A DNA stretch of 64,000 bases, from positions 242,750-306,749 of the forward strand of contig DS990261.1 in NCBI GenBank assembly GCA_000155435.1, in the 5' to 3' direction. Under the pieces are notes generated by a model. It saw nothing but the letters and a program-made list of their open reading frames with translations. It made no database searches and was not told the origin of the DNA. Source of the DNA: Clostridiales bacterium 1_7_47FAA. Its GTDB lineage: Bacteria > Bacillota > Clostridia > Lachnospirales > Lachnospiraceae. Below are positions 35,110 to 42,895 of this stretch, one piece after another. The translations under genes were made by a program, and so were the position numbers. Each line of letters opens with the position of its first letter. Position 1 is the stretch's first letter.

Positions 35110-35211
35110 GCTATGCTCCTTTATGATATTAAGATTCCATAGTCCAATGTATGAAAAAGGACGTCTGAATATACAAATTTTCTAAAAATGAAAAGTGACA
35201 AATTTTAGTTC

Positions 35212-35240
35212 TTGACTTTATCACGCCGATGTACTATTTT
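35212..35240 (+). promoter_or_regulatory. Promoter of the T-box leader
   Basis: TTGACT (35212-35217), 17 bases, TATTTT (35235-35240), directly ahead of the T-box RNA. Confidence 0.6.
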
Positions 35241-35254
35241 AGTAGATAAATAAT

Positions 35255-35595
35255 TAAAAGCAATGAAAGAGACTCTTGCCTGAGGAATGTAACAGGAAGG
35301 GGGCGTCACCGACTGAGAGCGCCGCCGCGCAGGACTGGGCGAAGGGAACACTCTGGAGCTGGTATATTGAAGCGGTTCTGTCCGTACACGGACAGGACTG
35401 ACAGTAGGTATACCCGTTGCACACGTTACGTGCAGAGAGAGGAGAACGGACACCTTATGAAGAATGGCGCTGATTTGCGCAGTGCAGCGCTGTCATACAG
35501 GTCAAGGTCTCAATGCGGGTGGTACCGCGGGAATGTCTTATGGATGTAATCCCGTCCCGGAATGCAGTTACTGTGTTCCGGGGCGTTTTTTATTG
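35255..35595 (+). ncRNA. T-box riboswitch before aspS-gatCAB (Asn/Glu overlapping specifier)
   Basis: Transcription-antitermination leader that senses uncharged tRNA. The conserved T-box TGGTACCGCGG is at 35520-35530. The competing terminator pairs CGTCCCGGAA (35553-35562) with TTCCGGGGCG (35576-35585) and is followed by seven T. The specifier region reads GGGAACACTCTGGAGC; by alignment with the glyQS leader (GGC followed by ATTCTTGAGC) the specifier is AAC (Asn, 35347-35349). Shifted by one base it is GAA (Glu, 35346-35348). This matches the two-codon T-box described for the Clostridium acetobutylicum transamidation operon. The downstream genes make Asn-tRNA and Gln-tRNA from Asp and Glu, so sensing both tRNAs makes sense. 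Confidence 0.92.
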
Positions 35596-35596
35596 C

Positions 35597-35660
35597 AGGA
35601 AAATGTTCTTACAGGAAAATATTCTTATAGGCAAATGTTCTTGCAGGAAAATGTCCCGGA
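35597..35660. repeat. 16-bp tandem repeat after the T-box terminator
   Basis: AGGAAAATGTTCTTAC at 35597, AGGAAAATATTCTTAT at 35613, AGGCAAATGTTCTTGC at 35629 and a partial fourth copy at 35645. It lies between the terminator and the aspS ribosome site, inside the mRNA leader. About 145 further bases up to the aspS start show nothing recognisable except the ribosome site AAAGGAG (35791). Confidence 0.85.
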
Positions 35661-35805
35661 ACCGGATGTCACTGGCGCGTTACAAAATAATAAAACCAAT
35701 CCAGCGCCAGATTGCAGGCCAGAACGTACCGGTGTGAGGTCTTTATCCAGATAGGGGATTTCTATCCTCATGCACATGCCGGACGTTCCGAAAGGAGCGA
35801 ATACC

Positions 35806-37137
35806 ATGGAATTTATCAGCGGAGTAAGGGAAAAGGAAGTCCTGGGGATCCAGGAAGTGATAAGCGGGAATCATGAGGGCAGGACGGTCCGCATGAACGG
35901 AACCGTGCACACCATACGCCACATGGGCGAGGTGGCATTTGTAATCCTCAGGAAAGCGGAGGGGCTGGTGCAGTGCGTGTGCGAGGGCGCTGCCGGGGAT
36001 GTGGATATAAAAGATTTAAAGGAAGAATGCGCGGTAGAGGTAAAGGGCGCTGTGAGGAAAGAGGAAAGGGCACCCCATGGATTTGAAATCCGTCTGGAGG
36101 ATATAAGGATCCTGTCCCGTCCCGCGGACACCATGCCTATCCCGGTGAACAAGTGGAAGCTTAACACTTCCCTGGAGACAAAGCTGGCACTGAGGCCCAT
36201 TTCCCTGCGCAATATAAGGGAGCGGGCAAAATTCAAGATACAGGAAGGAATCGTAAGGGGATTCAGGGATTATCTGTTCAGTCAGGGCTTTACGGAAATA
36301 CACACGCCCAAGATTGTGGCCAGGGGGGCGGAAGGCGGTTCCAATGTGTTCAAGCTGGATTATTTCAACAAAAAGGCGGAGCTTGGACAAAGTCCCCAGT
36401 TTTATAAACAGACCATGGTGGGGGTTTATGACCGTGTGTTTGAGACAGCGCCTGTGTTCCGGGCGGAAAAGCATAACACCACCCGCCATCTGAACGAATA
36501 CACCAGCCTGGATCTTGAGATGGGCTATATCGATGGATTTGAGGACGTGATGGACATGGAGACAGGCATGCTCCAGTATGTCATGGAACTGTTAAGGAAG
36601 GAGTATGGGAAGGAACTGGATATACTGAAGGCAGGGCTTCCCGATGTGAGCCGGATTCCCGCAGTGCGCTTTGACGAGGCTAAGAAGCTGGTGTCTGGGA
36701 AATACAACAGGAAAATACGCAACCCATATGACCTGGAACCTGAGGAGGAGCTGCTGATTGGCCGTTACTTCAAAGAAGAGTATGGAAGCGATTTTGTGTT
36801 TGTGACCCATTACCCTTCTAAAAAGCGCCCCTTCTATGCAATGGATGACCCGGAGGATTCCAGGTTTACCCTCAGCTTCGACCTTCTGTTTAAGGGGCTG
36901 GAGGTTACCACGGGCGGACAGCGGATCCACGACTACCACGCTATCCTTGAGAAGATGGGGAAGCGGGATATGGACCCAAAGGATATAGAATCCTACCTGA
37001 TGATTTTTAAATATGGAATGCCGCCCCACGGCGGCCTTGGAATCGGCCTTGAGCGGCTGACCATGCGGCTTCTGGATGAACAGAATGTAAGGGAGACCTG
37101 TATGTTCCCCCGTGACGTGACAAGGCTGGAACCGTAG
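35806..37137 (+). CDS. aspS: Aspartate-tRNA(Asp/Asn) ligase, archaeal-type (AspRS2)
   Basis: Aminoacyl-tRNA synthetase of 443 residues, the short archaeal-type form lacking the GAD insertion of bacterial AspRS. An N-terminal OB-fold for the anticodon (about 20-105) is followed by the class II catalytic core with TRHLNEYTSLDLEMGY (near 226-241, motif 2 region) and motif 3 GGLGIGLERLTMRLL (near 408-422). Its place before gatCAB and under an Asn-responsive T-box indicates a non-discriminating enzyme that charges tRNA-Asn with Asp for amidation. The ATG at 35806 follows AAAGGAG. The last nine codons are duplicated directly after the stop. Confidence 0.93.
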   Translation: MEFISGVREKEVLGIQEVISGNHEGRTVRMNGTVHTIRHMGEVAFVILRKAEGLVQCVCEGAAGDVDIKDLKEECAVEVKGAVRKEERAPHGFEIRLEDIRILSRPADTMPIPVNKWKLNTSLETKLALRPISLRNIRERAKFKIQEGIVRGFRDYLFSQGFTEIHTPKIVARGAEGGSNVFKLDYFNKKAELGQSPQFYKQTMVGVYDRVFETAPVFRAEKHNTTRHLNEYTSLDLEMGYIDGFEDVMDMETGMLQYVMELLRKEYGKELDILKAGLPDVSRIPAVRFDEAKKLVSGKYNRKIRNPYDLEPEEELLIGRYFKEEYGSDFVFVTHYPSKKRPFYAMDDPEDSRFTLSFDLLFKGLEVTTGGQRIHDYHAILEKMGKRDMDPKDIESYLMIFKYGMPPHGGLGIGLERLTMRLLDEQNVRETCMFPRDVTRLEP

Positions 37138-37164
37138 CGCGATGTGACAAGGCTGGAGCCGTAG
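37111..37164 (+). repeat. 27-bp tandem duplication of the aspS 3' end
   Basis: 37111-37137 (the end of aspS, coding RDVTRLEP and stop) is repeated at 37138-37164. The three differences (CGT/CGC, GAC/GAT, GAA/GAG) are all at synonymous third codon positions. The second copy is untranslated. Confidence 0.9.
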
Positions 37165-37210
37165 ATGGTATGGATGCGCAGCAGTCTGCAGATAGAAAGG
37201 AGTGAAAATC

Positions 37211-37501
37211 ATGGCAAATATCATAGATGACGGGACCATTGAGTATGTGGGTATCCTGGCCAAGCTGGAACTTTCAGAGGAAGAAAAGCAGGAAGCCAAA
37301 AAGGATATGGGACGCATGCTGGATTATATTGACAAGCTGAATGAACTGGACACAGAGGGAGTGGAACCCATGACCCATATCTTTCCTGTGAGCAACGTGT
37401 TCCGGGAGGATGTGGTGTCTGGCGGGGAGGACCGTGACAATATCCTTGCCAATGCGCCGGAACAAAAGGATGGGGCGTTCAAGGTCCCGAAGACCGTATA
37501 G
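37211..37501 (+). CDS. gatC: Asp/Glu-tRNA amidotransferase subunit C
   Basis: GatC of 96 residues, the small subunit that wraps around GatA and joins it to Gat[20 protein letters not shown] and the C-terminal NVFREDV...[16 protein letters not shown] are standard family segments. The ATG at 37211 is used because AAAGGAG is 8 bases upstream; the GTG at 37202 overlaps that site. Part of the T-box-controlled transamidation operon. Confidence 0.95.
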   Translation: MANIIDDGTIEYVGILAKLELSEEEKQEAKKDMGRMLDYIDKLNELDTEGVEPMTHIFPVSNVFREDVVSGGEDRDNILANAPEQKDGAFKVPKTV

Positions 37502-37527
37502 GGAGTCAGAGCAGGAGGACAGGAAGA

Positions 37528-39024
37528 ATGGGATTATCAGAATTAACCGCCCTTGAACTGGGCAGGCATATTAAGGAGGGCCGGGTGACTGCCGTAGAGG
37601 CTGTCCAGGCGGCCCTGGAGCGGATAAAGGCATTGGAGCCGTCCATCCACGCATATGTGACCGTGGATGAGGAGGGAGCGTTAAAACGGGCGTCAGAGGT
37701 ACAGGGACGGATTGAGGCAGGAACCCTTACCGGTCCCGTGGCCGGGGTGCCCATGGCCGTGAAGGACAACATGTGCACAAAAGGACTTAAGACCACCTGC
37801 AGTTCCAGGATACTATACAATTTCATACCCACCTACACGGCCCAGGCAGTCCTTAACCTGGAACAGGCAGGAGCCGTTATCCTGGGAAAGACCAACATGG
37901 ATGAGTTCGCCATGGGGAGCACCACGGAAACCTCGGCCTTTGGCGTCACCAGGAATCCCTGGAACCCGGAACATGTTCCGGGCGGTTCCTCAGGCGGTTC
38001 CTGTGCGGCTGTGGCTGCCGGTGAATGCTTTTACGCCCTTGGCTCGGATACCGGCGGTTCCATCCGCCAGCCCAGTTCCTTTTGCGGCGTCACGGGAATC
38101 AAGCCGACATACGGGACCGTGTCCCGCTACGGCCTGATTGCCTATGGTTCATCCCTGGACCAGATCGGGCCTGTGGCAAAGGATGTCTCTGACTGCGCGG
38201 CCATACTGGAAACGCTGGCAGGCCACGACCCAAAGGACAGCACCTCTGTCAGACGGGACAGCTATGACTTTACCTCCGCCCTTGTGGATGATGTGAAGGG
38301 CATGCGCATCGGCGTCCCGGAAAGCTATCTGGGAGAGGGCCTGGATCCTGAGGTAAGGGAAGCGGTGCTGGAAGCGGCCCGGGTGTTAAAGGAAAAGGGA
38401 GCCGTGGTGGAAACCTTTGATCTGAAGCTGGTGGACTATGCCATCCCTGCCTATTATGTTATCGCATCCGCGGAAGCCAGTTCCAACCTTTCACGCTTTG
38501 ACGGCGTGAAGTACGGATACCGCACGCCGGACTATGACGGGCTTCACAGCATGTATAAAAAGAGCCGTTCCGAGGGCTTTGGGCCTGAGGTGAAGCGGCG
38601 TATCATGCTGGGATCCTTTGTATTAAGCTCTGGTTACTATGACGCATATTATCTGAAGGCGCTGCGCACAAAGGCCCTGATTAAACAGGAATTTGACCGT
38701 GCCTTTGAGCGCTTCGACGTAATCCTGGCGCCTGCGTCCCCGGACACGGCCCCGCGTCTTGGGGAATCCCTCAGGGATCCCTTAAAAATGTATCTGGGCG
38801 ACATTTACACCATTTCCGTGAACCTGGCAGGCCTGCCAGGGATAAGCGTTCCCTGCGGCAGGGATTCAAAGGGACTTCCCATCGGCCTGCAGCTTATTGG
38901 GGACTGTTTTAAGGAAAAGGATATCATCCGGGCAGCCTATGCATATGAATGCACAGGAAAACGGGAGATGCCGGATATGTCCCATTTGGATGTACATTCC
39001 GGGAAAGAGGAGGCCATATCATGA
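37528..39024 (+). CDS. gatA: Asp/Glu-tRNA amidotransferase subunit A
   Basis: Amidase subunit of 498 residues releasing ammonia from glutamine or asparagine. The amidase-signature triad is visible: Lys in VAVKDN-type VPMAVKDN (near 77), cis-Ser and nucleophile Ser in the PGGSSGGSCAAVAAG and SDTGGSIRQPSSFCG stretches (near 151-185). GCAGGAGG precedes the start. Its TGA overlaps the gatB ATG (ATGA), and the gatB ribosome site lies inside gatA. Confidence 0.96.
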   Translation: MGLSELTALELGRHIKEGRVTAVEAVQAALERIKALEPSIHAYVTVDEEGALKRASEVQGRIEAGTLTGPVAGVPMAVKDNMCTKGLKTTCSSRILYNFIPTYTAQAVLNLEQAGAVILGKTNMDEFAMGSTTETSAFGVTRNPWNPEHVPGGSSGGSCAAVAAGECFYALGSDTGGSIRQPSSFCGVTGIKPTYGTVSRYGLIAYGSSLDQIGPVAKDVSDCAAILETLAGHDPKDSTSVRRDSYDFTSALVDDVKGMRIGVPESYLGEGLDPEVREAVLEAARVLKEKGAVVETFDLKLVDYAIPAYYVIASAEASSNLSRFDGVKYGYRTPDYDGLHSMYKKSRSEGFGPEVKRRIMLGSFVLSSGYYDAYYLKALRTKALIKQEFDRAFERFDVILAPASPDTAPRLGESLRDPLKMYLGDIYTISVNLAGLPGISVPCGRDSKGLPIGLQLIGDCFKEKDIIRAAYAYECTGKREMPDMSHLDVHSGKEEAIS

Positions 39025-40460
39025 GCAGACAGTATGAAACCGTAATCGGGTTGGAGGTCCATGTGGAGCTGGCCACCAAGACCAAGATATTCTGTTCCTG
39101 CCCCACTGCATTCGGAGGAGCGCCTAATACCCACACATGTCCTGTATGCACGGGCATGCCGGGTTCCCTTCCGGTGCTGAATAAACAGGTGGTGGAGTAT
39201 GCGATGGCCGTGGGCCTTGCGGCCAACTGCCGGATTAACCAATACTGCAGATTCGACAGAAAGAATTATTTTTATCCGGATAACCCCCAGAACTATCAGA
39301 TTTCCCAGCTGTACCTTCCCATATGCCACGATGGCTGGGTGGAGATAGAGACTGCATCCGGGGTAAAGAAAAAGGTGGGAATCCACGAAATCCACATGGA
39401 GGAGGATGCAGGCAAGCTGATCCACGATGAGTGGGAGGACTGTTCCCTGGTGGATTATAACAGGAGCGGCGTGCCTTTGATTGAAATCGTATCCGAGCCG
39501 GACATGAGGGATGCCCAGGAGGTAATCGCATACCTGGAGAAGCTGCGTCTGATCATCCAGTACCTGGGCGCCTCTGACTGTAAGCTGCAGGAAGGCTCCA
39601 TGCGCGCGGACGTGAACCTGTCTGTCCGTGAAGCGGGCGCCCGGGAATTGGGCACCAGGACGGAGATGAAGAACTTAAACTCCTTCAAGGCCATTGCAAG
39701 GGCTATTGAGGGGGAGAGGAAGCGCCAGATTGAACTTCTGGAGGAGGGCAAAAAGGTAATCCAGGAAACACGGCGCTGGGATGACAACAAGGAAAGCTCC
39801 AAAGCCATGCGCTCCAAGGAAGATGCCCAGGATTACAGGTATTTCCCGGACCCGGACCTGGTTCCGGTAATCATAAGCGATGAATGGATTGCGGATGTCA
39901 GGGCAAGGCAGCCTGAGCTGCGCACGGAGAAAATCGCCCGTTATATGGAAGAATACGGACTTCCCCAGTATGATGCCGGGCTGATTACCAGTTCCAAGCA
40001 CATGGCTGATTTGTTTGAGGAAACGGTCAGACTGTGCAACCGTCCAAAGGAAGTGTCCAACTGGCTTATGGTGGAGGCCATGCGCCTTTTAAAGGAACAT
40101 GAGATGGACACGGACGATATCCGTTTTTCACCCTCCAACCTGGCGTCCCTGATACGGATGGTGGAGCAGGGGGATATCAACCGCACGGTTGCAAAGACCG
40201 TGTTTGAGGAGATTTTTTCAAATGATGTGGAGCCGGAAACATACGTGGAGGAAAAAGGGCTGAAGGTGGTAAATGATGAAGGCGCCCTGCGCAGTGCCAT
40301 TGAAAGCGTATTCGCGGCCAATCCCCAGTCCGTGGCGGACTACCATGGGGGCAAGGAAAGAGCCATGGGATATCTTGTGGGCCAGACCATGCGGGCCATG
40401 AAAGGTAAGGCGGACCCTGCCATGGTGAACCGGATTGTGAAGGAGATGCTGTCCCGCTGA
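39021..40460 (+). CDS. gatB: Asp/Glu-tRNA amidotransferase subunit B
   Basis: Kinase/tRNA-binding subunit of 479 residues that activates Asp-tRNA-Asn or Glu-tRNA-Gln for amidation. The N-terminal GLEVHVELATKTKIFCSC and the zinc-type THTCPVCTGMPGSLP (near 33-47) are hallmark segments. The C-terminal YqeY-like tail with SVADYHGGKERAMGYLVGQ binds the tRNA. It starts by a 4-base overlap with gatA after AAGAGGAGG. Confidence 0.96.
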   Translation: MSRQYETVIGLEVHVELATKTKIFCSCPTAFGGAPNTHTCPVCTGMPGSLPVLNKQVVEYAMAVGLAANCRINQYCRFDRKNYFYPDNPQNYQISQLYLPICHDGWVEIETASGVKKKVGIHEIHMEEDAGKLIHDEWEDCSLVDYNRSGVPLIEIVSEPDMRDAQEVIAYLEKLRLIIQYLGASDCKLQEGSMRADVNLSVREAGARELGTRTEMKNLNSFKAIARAIEGERKRQIELLEEGKKVIQETRRWDDNKESSKAMRSKEDAQDYRYFPDPDLVPVIISDEWIADVRARQPELRTEKIARYMEEYGLPQYDAGLITSSKHMADLFEETVRLCNRPKEVSNWLMVEAMRLLKEHEMDTDDIRFSPSNLASLIRMVEQGDINRTVAKTVFEEIFSNDVEPETYVEEKGLKVVNDEGALRSAIESVFAANPQSVADYHGGKERAMGYLVGQTMRAMKGKADPAMVNRIVKEMLSR

Positions 40461-40566
40461 TTGGAGAGAAGGAATGGACGGTCCCAAAAAGGCACTCTAT
40501 AAGTAAAGGCACAAAAAGAGAAGGGAAACATAAGCACAACTTTCACCAATATAAGAAATTTTTGTA

Positions 40567-40595
40567 TTGACGGAAAGCCCCACTTGGTGTATGCT
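40567..40595 (+). promoter_or_regulatory. Promoter of the aminotransferase gene
   Basis: TTGACG (40567-40572), 17 bases, TATGCT (40590-40595), about 100 bases before the aminotransferase start. No terminator was seen between gatB and this gene, so read-through is also possible. Confidence 0.6.
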
Positions 40596-40695
40596 TATGT
40601 ACAATGCACGAAAGTGTAAACTGGTGGCTGACAGATGTACGCCTGCTGGCTACAAAAGAGTAAAAAGAATAATGAAGGGTATCAAGGAGGATATT

Positions 40696-41985
40696 ATGAA
40701 GCCATATGCAGAGATGACCAAAGATGAACTTGTGGCACTGCGCAAGGAACTGAAGGCACAGTACCGCGAAATGCAGGGTAAGGATTTAAAGCTGGATATG
40801 TCCAGAGGCAAGCCATGTGTGGAGCAGTTAGACCTTTCCATGGGACTGATGGATGTCCTCAGCAGCAATGATGACCTGACCTGTGAGGACGGGACCGACT
40901 GCCGCAACTACGGTGTGCTCACCGGTATTGACGAGGCAAAGGAACTGCTGGCTGACATGATGGAAGTGAATCCTTCCACGGTTATCCTGTATGGCAACTC
41001 CAGCCTGAACGTTATGTACGACACGGTATCCCGCGCCATGACCCACGGAATCATGGGCAATACCCCATGGTGCAAGCTGGATAAGGTTAAATTCTTATGC
41101 CCCGTTCCCGGATATGACCGTCATTTCGCCATCACTGAGTATTTTGGCATTGAGATGATTAATGTCCCCATGACTCCCCAGGGTCCGGATATGGATATGG
41201 TGGAAGAGCTGGTGGCATCGGATGACTCCATCAAGGGAATCTGGTGCGTTCCCAAGTATTCCAACCCACAGGGCTATTCTTATTCCGATGAGACCGTGCG
41301 CCGCTTTGCAAGGCTGGAGCCGGCAGCGCCTGATTTCAGGATTTTCTGGGATAATGCATACGGTGTGCACCATCTCTACGACCATGACCAGGACCACCTG
41401 ATTGAACTCCTGGCAGAGTGTAAGCGCGCAGGCAACCCGGATCTGGTATATAAGTTTGCGTCCACCTCCAAGATCAGTTTCCCTGGTTCCGGCGTTGCGG
41501 CCCTTGCCACCTCCCACAACAACCTGGAGGACATCAAGGCACAGTTGAAGAACCAGACCATTGGACATGACAAGGTAAACCAGTTAAGGCACGTGCGTTT
41601 CTTCGGGGATATCCACGGAATGGTGGAACATATGAGAAAGCACGCGGACATCATCCGTCCCAAGTTTGAGGCAGTGGAAGAAATCCTTGAACGGGAACTG
41701 GGCGGCCTTGGAATCGGGGAGTGGACCCAGCCAAAGGGCGGTTACTTCATTTCCTTTGATTCCCTGGACGGCTGTGCAAAGGACATCGTGGCAAGATGCA
41801 AGAAGGCCGGCGTTGTGATGACTCCTGCCGGGGCAACCTATCCATATGGAAAGGATCCTCAGGACAACAACATCCGTATTGCCCCGACCTATCCGCCGTT
41901 AGGCGATCTGGTTACCGCATCTGAGCTGTTTGCCCTGTGCGTGAAGCTTTCCAGTGTTGAGAAGCTGTTAAAGGGCATGGATTAA
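40696..41985 (+). CDS. Class I aminotransferase, aspartate aminotransferase Ic (MocR-like) type
   Basis: PLP-dependent aminotransferase of 429 residues in the Aminotran_MocR (subgroup Ic) family, members of which are aspartate aminotransferases. YGNSSLNVMYD (near 101), IWCVPKYSNPQG (near 184, substrate/PLP contact) and the PLP lysine in FASTSKISFPGSG (Lys near 260) are visible. The ATG at 40696 follows AAGGAGG; upstream in-frame ATGs lack a ribosome site. Its position after aspS-gatCAB links it to aspartate/asparagine supply. Confidence 0.9.
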   Translation: MKPYAEMTKDELVALRKELKAQYREMQGKDLKLDMSRGKPCVEQLDLSMGLMDVLSSNDDLTCEDGTDCRNYGVLTGIDEAKELLADMMEVNPSTVILYGNSSLNVMYDTVSRAMTHGIMGNTPWCKLDKVKFLCPVPGYDRHFAITEYFGIEMINVPMTPQGPDMDMVEELVASDDSIKGIWCVPKYSNPQGYSYSDETVRRFARLEPAAPDFRIFWDNAYGVHHLYDHDQDHLIELLAECKRAGNPDLVYKFASTSKISFPGSGVAALATSHNNLEDIKAQLKNQTIGHDKVNQLRHVRFFGDIHGMVEHMRKHADIIRPKFEAVEEILERELGGLGIGEWTQPKGGYFISFDSLDGCAKDIVARCKKAGVVMTPAGATYPYGKDPQDNNIRIAPTYPPLGDLVTASELFALCVKLSSVEKLLKGMD

Positions 41986-42027
41986 AGTACCCTTTTAAGG
42001 AAAATGATTCAAGTGTAAAAACAGGAT

Positions 42028-42171
42028 CTTTATCAGATAATGATAGGGAGCGGTTCATCCATCCGGAGGGACCTGCTCCCTGTTTCCGTTTTTGCGGCTG
42101 AGCCTGCTCTGTTCAGGAAGGCCGATGCAATCATAAGCCGCTTATGCGGCAGGAACATCTGATAAAGGAGG
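42028..42171 (+). promoter_or_regulatory. Structured leader with Shine-Dalgarno-sequestering inverted repeat
   Basis: CTTTATCAGAT (42028-42038) is perfectly complementary to ATCTGATAAAG (42157-42167), which runs into the ribosome site AAAGGAGG (42164-42171) of the membrane protein gene. Between them are two hairpins: GGGAGC/GCTCCC (42046-42080, with T-rich sequence to 42093, possibly the aminotransferase terminator) and GCCGC-TTAT-GCGGC (42137-42150). The arrangement could hide the ribosome site. No known riboswitch class was recognised. Confidence 0.4.
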
Positions 42172-42180
42172 CCAGGGGCC

Positions 42181-42756
42181 ATGAAAGGCGCTTCAGGACG
42201 GTTTAAAGGCAAATACGATCTCTTTACCATCTATTTAGTACCGGGCGCAACGGTACTGTTAGCATCCCTTGACAGCTGGACCGACACAAACCTTTCCGTT
42301 CTTGGCAATCTGTCAGGCCATAAGTTACTGTTTGCCGTTTGGGGCATTTTTACCGGAATATACTACTGCATCTATGTCCGCTATCTCTTTAATATAGGAA
42401 GATACAGGAACATTGCCGGGAAAAGCCTGGTGTACACCGCAGCGGCATTCCTCCTTACAGCGGTTATGATTCCCTATACCCCGGAACAATATCCCTTAAA
42501 AGCCCATCTGCACGTGCTGCTGGCATTTTTATCCCCCATCCTTCTGGCATTGGGTATTGTAGGCTTCCTGCGTTTCCTCAGCAGCAGGGACAGGCCAAGG
42601 TACAGGCAGGCATGGAATATCATGTGGCTTATGGCTGCCTGCGCCTGCCTGCTCCTTTTGCGGGCAGGTTTTATCACCAGCATCCTGGAAGTGTTCCTGG
42701 TGATTGGGCTGTGCGGGTATCTGCGGTATATGGAACGGCTCCTGGTAAGCCGGTAA
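42181..42756 (+). CDS. Uncharacterised six-helix membrane protein
   Basis: Integral membrane protein of 191 residues not assigned to a family with confidence. Hydrophobic segments lie at about 18-34, 48-70, 82-100, 108-127, 142-162 and 165-180. The loop PYTPEQYPLKAHLHVLLAF near 100 and the opening GSS-like layout faintly recall DUF998-type proteins, but this is weak. AAAGGAGG is 9 bases before the ATG. It has a long structured leader and is ended by a strong terminator, so it is transcribed alone. Confidence 0.7.
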   Translation: MKGASGRFKGKYDLFTIYLVPGATVLLASLDSWTDTNLSVLGNLSGHKLLFAVWGIFTGIYYCIYVRYLFNIGRYRNIAGKSLVYTAAAFLLTAVMIPYTPEQYPLKAHLHVLLAFLSPILLALGIVGFLRFLSSRDRPRYRQAWNIMWLMAACACLLLLRAGFITSILEVFLVIGLCGYLRYMERLLVSR

Positions 42757-42790
42757 AACGGTGTTTCGGTGCCTGGAAAAATCCGGACGT

Positions 42791-42830
42791 GAAAAGAGGC
42801 GGAAAGGTCGAATCCTTTCCGCCTCTTTTC
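42791..42830. terminator. Strong bidirectional terminator
   Basis: A perfect 17-bp stem (GAAAAGAGGCGGAAAGG with its complement) around TCGAAT. It has A runs on one side and T runs on the other in both directions. It serves the membrane protein gene and the convergent alcohol dehydrogenase. Confidence 0.9.
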
Positions 42831-42895
42831 GGGCAGTAAAAACAAACCGTTTATATGGAGTGTATTAGAGATATCTCTAACACGTTAGGGGGGCA

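Noticed and set aside
35597-35660. Short CRISPR array
   Set aside because: The 16-base units follow each other without spacers and no cas gene is nearby.
37138-37164. Frameshifted or extended aspS end
   Set aside because: The first copy already ends in a normal stop at the expected length, so the second copy is an untranslated duplicate.
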